A DNA stretch of 64,000 bases, taken from the NCBI RefSeq assembly GCF_015169395.1, contig NZ_CP063458.1, positions 4,340,001-4,404,000 of the forward strand. Direction: 5' to 3'. Made by a program: the position numbers and the translations under genes. The notes beneath the pieces are model-generated. The model worked only from the letters and a program-made list of their open reading frames with translations. It ran no database searches and had not been told where the DNA came from. This stretch comes from Humisphaera borealis (GTDB taxonomy: Bacteria > Planctomycetota > Phycisphaerae > Tepidisphaerales > Tepidisphaeraceae). Numbering within the stretch: the first letter of the stretch is position 1; every line of letters starts with the position of its first letter. Shown here piece by piece: positions 61,527 through 64,000 of this stretch.

Positions 61527-62465
61527 ATGACCCGCCGCGAACTGCTCCTCGCCGCCGTCGCTTCCGCCTCGACATCCCTGCTTCCGATCGCCGCTCCGGC
61601 GGACGCTGCCAAGGCCTATCCGCCCGGCCAATTCGTCGACATGCATACCCACGTTGGCCAGACGTGGAACACCACGAAGATGCTGTCGCCGGCGGACCTG
61701 CTCAAGTGGATGGACGAGCACGAGATCAGCCAGGCGATCGTGCTGCCGCTGGTGTCGCCGGAGTCTTCGAGCTATCCGATCTCCGCGCAGTTCGTGCTGG
61801 AGCAGACCAAGCCGCACCGCGACCGTTTGATCCCCTTCTGCTGTATCGACCCGCGCACGACGATCAACGGCGGCAAGAAGGGGGCGGCGGACATGTTCAA
61901 GTCCTACGTCGATGCCGGGTGCAAAGGCTTCGGCGAGCACAAGCCGGGGTTGCCGATCGACGATCCGCTGTCCATGCGGCTGTACAACCTGTGCGGCGAG
62001 TTCAAGCTGCCGGTGCTGTTCCACCTCGATTCCCAGCGCAACACCGACAAGCCCGGCCTGCCGGGGCTAGAAGCAGTGCTGAAAGGCAATCCGCAGACGA
62101 CGTTTATCGGGCATGGCCCCGGGTTCTGGGCGAGCATCTCGGGCGATGTCAAAACGGCGGCCGACCTGGGCGGGTATCCGAAGGAAGGTGTCAGTGAAGG
62201 CGGCGCGCTCGACCGGCTGATGGAGTCTTACCCGAATCTGTGCGGCGACCTGTCCGCCGGCAGCGGGGCGGGGGCGCTGAAGCGAGATTTGAAGTTCGCG
62301 GCGGGTTTCATGACCCGCCGGCAGGACCGCCTGATGTTCGGCACCGACTACCTGTCGCCCGGCCAGCCGGTGCCGCAGTTCGAGGTGCTCAAGTCGATCG
62401 AGATCCCCGACGCCGTGCGGCAGAAGATCTACCGCGACAACGCGAGGCGGCTGTTGGGGTTGTAG
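61527..62465 (+). CDS. Secreted amidohydrolase-2 family hydrolase
   Basis: A 312-residue TIM-barrel metal hydrolase. The N terminus MTRRELLLAAVASASTS with LLPIAAPADA looks like a twin-arginine or Sec signal. The metal site starts FVDMHTHVGQ (HxH), continues with GFGEHKPG and LFHLDSQRNT and ends RLMFGTDYLSPG, where the Asp is the last ligand. The family (amidohydrolase_2) includes decarboxylases, lactonases and hydrolases; the substrate cannot be assigned. The ATG at 61527 lies 18 bases after a palindromic repeat. A large inverted-repeat element follows the stop codon. Confidence 0.9.
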   Translation: MTRRELLLAAVASASTSLLPIAAPADAAKAYPPGQFVDMHTHVGQTWNTTKMLSPADLLKWMDEHEISQAIVLPLVSPESSSYPISAQFVLEQTKPHRDRLIPFCCIDPRTTINGGKKGAADMFKSYVDAGCKGFGEHKPGLPIDDPLSMRLYNLCGEFKLPVLFHLDSQRNTDKPGLPGLEAVLKGNPQTTFIGHGPGFWASISGDVKTAADLGGYPKEGVSEGGALDRLMESYPNLCGDLSAGSGAGALKRDLKFAAGFMTRRQDRLMFGTDYLSPGQPVPQFEVLKSIEIPDAVRQKIYRDNARRLLGL

Positions 62466-62493
62466 GAGTGACCCTGGGAGTACGTCAGATCGG

Positions 62494-62637
62494 GTGACTC
62501 TTAAGTGGCCGCGCACGGAGTGTACTCACGGAGTAAGCGGGAGCGTTGACGGTCGGGAACCCACTTCTGCTGACTGCGTGTCGCCGTGCCCGCTTACTTC
62601 GTGAGTACACTTCGTGCGCGGCTCCTCAGAGAGTCAC
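62494..62637. repeat. 144-bp near-palindromic (MITE-like) element
   Basis: Outer ends GTGACTCT (62494-62501) and AGAGTCAC (62630-62637) are perfect inverses. Inner 34-nt arms (62508-62541 and 62589-62622) match at 32 of 34 positions and contain GTGTACTCACG and AGTAAGCGGG. The 47-nt centre has no frame. It fills most of the gap between the amidohydrolase and ceramidase-like genes. Confidence 0.8.
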
Positions 62638-62703
62638 AAGCGCTCAGCTCAGGGTGATGATTCGTGTAGCTGGGGAGACATCAATTCGAGAGGAGGATCG
62701 GCG

Positions 62704-64000
62704 ATGAACGCTTCCTGTTCTTCCACGCACCGTGCACGGGCCGCGAGCCCGTGTCACTTTGGCGCGATCGGTTTGCCCCTGCTGGCCTGCCTGCTCTCCA
62801 CGAACACGATACTCGCCGCCGACGCGCCGGCCGCCTGGCGGGCGGGCGTGGCGCGGACGAAGATTACGCCGCCGCAGCCGGTCTGGATGGCGGGCTACGC
62901 CTCGCGGACCAAGCCGGCGGATGGGACGCTGAACGATCTCTGGGCCAAGGCATTGGTGTTCGAAGACGCCGGCGGCAAGCGCGTCGCGCTGATCTCGCTC
63001 GACGTCTGCGGCATCGACCGCGACACCTCCGTGCGGATCTGCGATCGATTGAAGGCCAAATACGCGCTCGACCGCGATGCCGTCGCGATCTGCGTCAGCC
63101 ATACGCACAGCGGCCCGGTCATCGGGCACAACCTGCGGCCGACGTACGTCTTCTCGGCCGAGGAGTCGGACAAGGTGCGGGCGTACACCACCTGGATGGA
63201 AGAGCAGGTCGTCGAGACCGTCGGCAGGGCGGCGGGGCAGATGGCGCCGGTGTCGATGAATTATGGCGTCGGCACGGCAGCGTTCGCGACCAATCGCCGG
63301 GAGAACAAGGAAGCCGAGGTCACCAAGCTCGCCCACGGCGACGCCGGCGGCACCGCGGCGTGGCGCAAGACGATGAAGGGGCCGTTCGATCATGACCTGC
63401 CGGTGCTGTCGGTGGTGGCGGCGGGCGGGGCGTCTGCCGGAAAGCCGATCGCCGTTCTCTTCGGCTACGCCTGTCATGCGACGACGCTGTCGGGTTACGA
63501 ATGGTCGAGCGACTGGCCGGGCTTTGCCGCCGAAGCGATCGAGGCCGATCTGCCCGGCGCGACGGCGATGTTTGCCGCCGGCTGCGGCGCGGACCAGAAC
63601 CCGTTCCCGCGGCGGGAGGTGGCGTTCGCCAAATCGTTCGGTCGGCAGATCGGCGACGGCGTGAAGGCCGCCTTCGCGGCGGAGATGAAGCCGATCGGCG
63701 GAACCATCGCAGCGACCTACCGCGAGATCGATCTGCCGTTCGGCGAGATGCCGTCGCGTGAATTGCTGGAGCAGCAGAAGGCATCGACCGACCCGAAAGA
63801 CCGCTATCTGGCCCGCAGGGCGTCGCTGCTGCTGGAGCGAATGGCCCGCGACGGCAAGCTGTCGACCACGTACGCCTACCCGGTTCAGAGCTGGAAGCTG
63901 GGCGACGGGCCGACGCTGGTGTTCCTGGGCGGAGAGGTGGTGGTCGACTATGCACTTCGGTTGAAGAAGGAGCTCGGCGGAACTGCCGCCGTCTGGCCGA
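62704..64000 (+). CDS. Neutral/alkaline ceramidase-like protein, 5' part
   Basis: The frame is open from the ATG at 62704 to the right edge (432 codons seen, end missing). AGGAGG lies seven bases before the start. A signal peptide (GLPLLACLLSTNTILAADA) is followed by the N-terminal domain of neutral/alkaline non-lysosomal ceramidases: AGVARTKITPPQPVWMAGYA, SLDVCGIDRD, ICVSHTHSGPVIG (zinc-binding HTHSGP), LFGYACHATTLSG and AAGCGADQNPFPR. Family members cleave the amide of ceramide. In Planctomycetes many copies probably act on other amides or sugars, so the substrate is open. Confidence 0.92.
   Translation, partial: MNASCSSTHRARAASPCHFGAIGLPLLACLLSTNTILAADAPAAWRAGVARTKITPPQPVWMAGYASRTKPADGTLNDLWAKALVFEDAGGKRVALISLDVCGIDRDTSVRICDRLKAKYALDRDAVAICVSHTHSGPVIGHNLRPTYVFSAEESDKVRAYTTWMEEQVVETVGRAAGQMAPVSMNYGVGTAAFATNRRENKEAEVTKLAHGDAGGTAAWRKTMKGPFDHDLPVLSVVAAGGASAGKPIAVLFGYACHATTLSGYEWSSDWPGFAAEAIEADLPGATAMFAAGCGADQNPFPRREVAFAKSFGRQIGDGVKAAFAAEMKPIGGTIAATYREIDLPFGEMPSRELLEQQKASTDPKDRYLARRASLLLERMARDGKLSTTYAYPVQSWKLGDGPTLVFLGGEVVVDYALRLKKELGGTAAVWP

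Overview
The window looks like chromosomal DNA of a planctomycete, most likely a Phycisphaerae/Humisphaera-type soil lineage. This is inferred from high GC, an N-terminal LEPR-XLL-type motif (MEPRVMLS) on a giant surface protein, a related LESRRLFA motif on a second surface protein, a variant PEP-CTERM-like tail, and secreted planctomycete families (sulfatase, DUF1080, ceramidase-like, FAD oxidoreductase with SLH-like tail). No rRNA, tRNA, CRISPR array or intact transposase was found.

Layout. 1-5.7 kb: end of a beta-propeller-like gene, a CoaB-like gene divergent from an MFS transporter, a secreted FAD oxidoreductase and a Gfo/Idh/MocA dehydrogenase. 5.7-29 kb: one giant surface protein gene (about 7,548 residues) with a structured leader and a strong terminator. 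It reads DUF4347, small beta modules, RTX-like repeats, GxGY repeats, a very long beta-solenoid and two CARDB-like domains. 29-34 kb: an RpoD-like sigma factor divergent from nadD with a twin palindrome between them, a lipoprotein form of FlgG, a PilZ protein, a small unknown and a DUF1080 protein. 34-43.8 kb: a division-type penicillin-binding protein with a shifted tail, a beta-helix protein, ribH, a PEP-CTERM-like protein, a C-type lectin/CARDB protein and a sulfatase. 43.8-52 kb: a duplicated siroheme-decarboxylase-like (AhbA/AhbB-type) protein, a cytochrome P450, an exported beta-carbonic anhydrase, an exported His/Cys (caspase/CHAT-like) protein, and a likely ArsR-methyltransferase/ahcY operon. 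52-58 kb: a ferredoxin-reductase-like flavoprotein, an orphan ABC ATPase, an SMP-30-like lipoprotein, an unknown 184-residue protein and a DPM1-GtrA glycosyltransferase carrying an in-frame palindromic insertion. 59-64 kb: argB-argF, a tiny membrane protein, an amidohydrolase and the start of a ceramidase-like gene.

How it fits together. Central metabolism (NAD, riboflavin, arginine, CoA, SAH recycling) is interleaved with exported degradative and adhesive proteins, as expected for a heterotroph living on polymers. Most genes stand alone or in pairs. The only likely operons are ArsR-methyltransferase/ahcY and argB/argF.

The most unusual layer is intergenic. At least eight families of short inverted or palindromic repeats occupy the gaps, and several recur within the window. 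One begins 0-3 nt after the stop codon of two unrelated genes, and one has entered a coding region in frame. The protein candidates most worth follow-up are the lipidated orphan FlgG-like protein, the fused AhbA/AhbB-like protein, the exported clan-CD-like protein and the giant surface protein.
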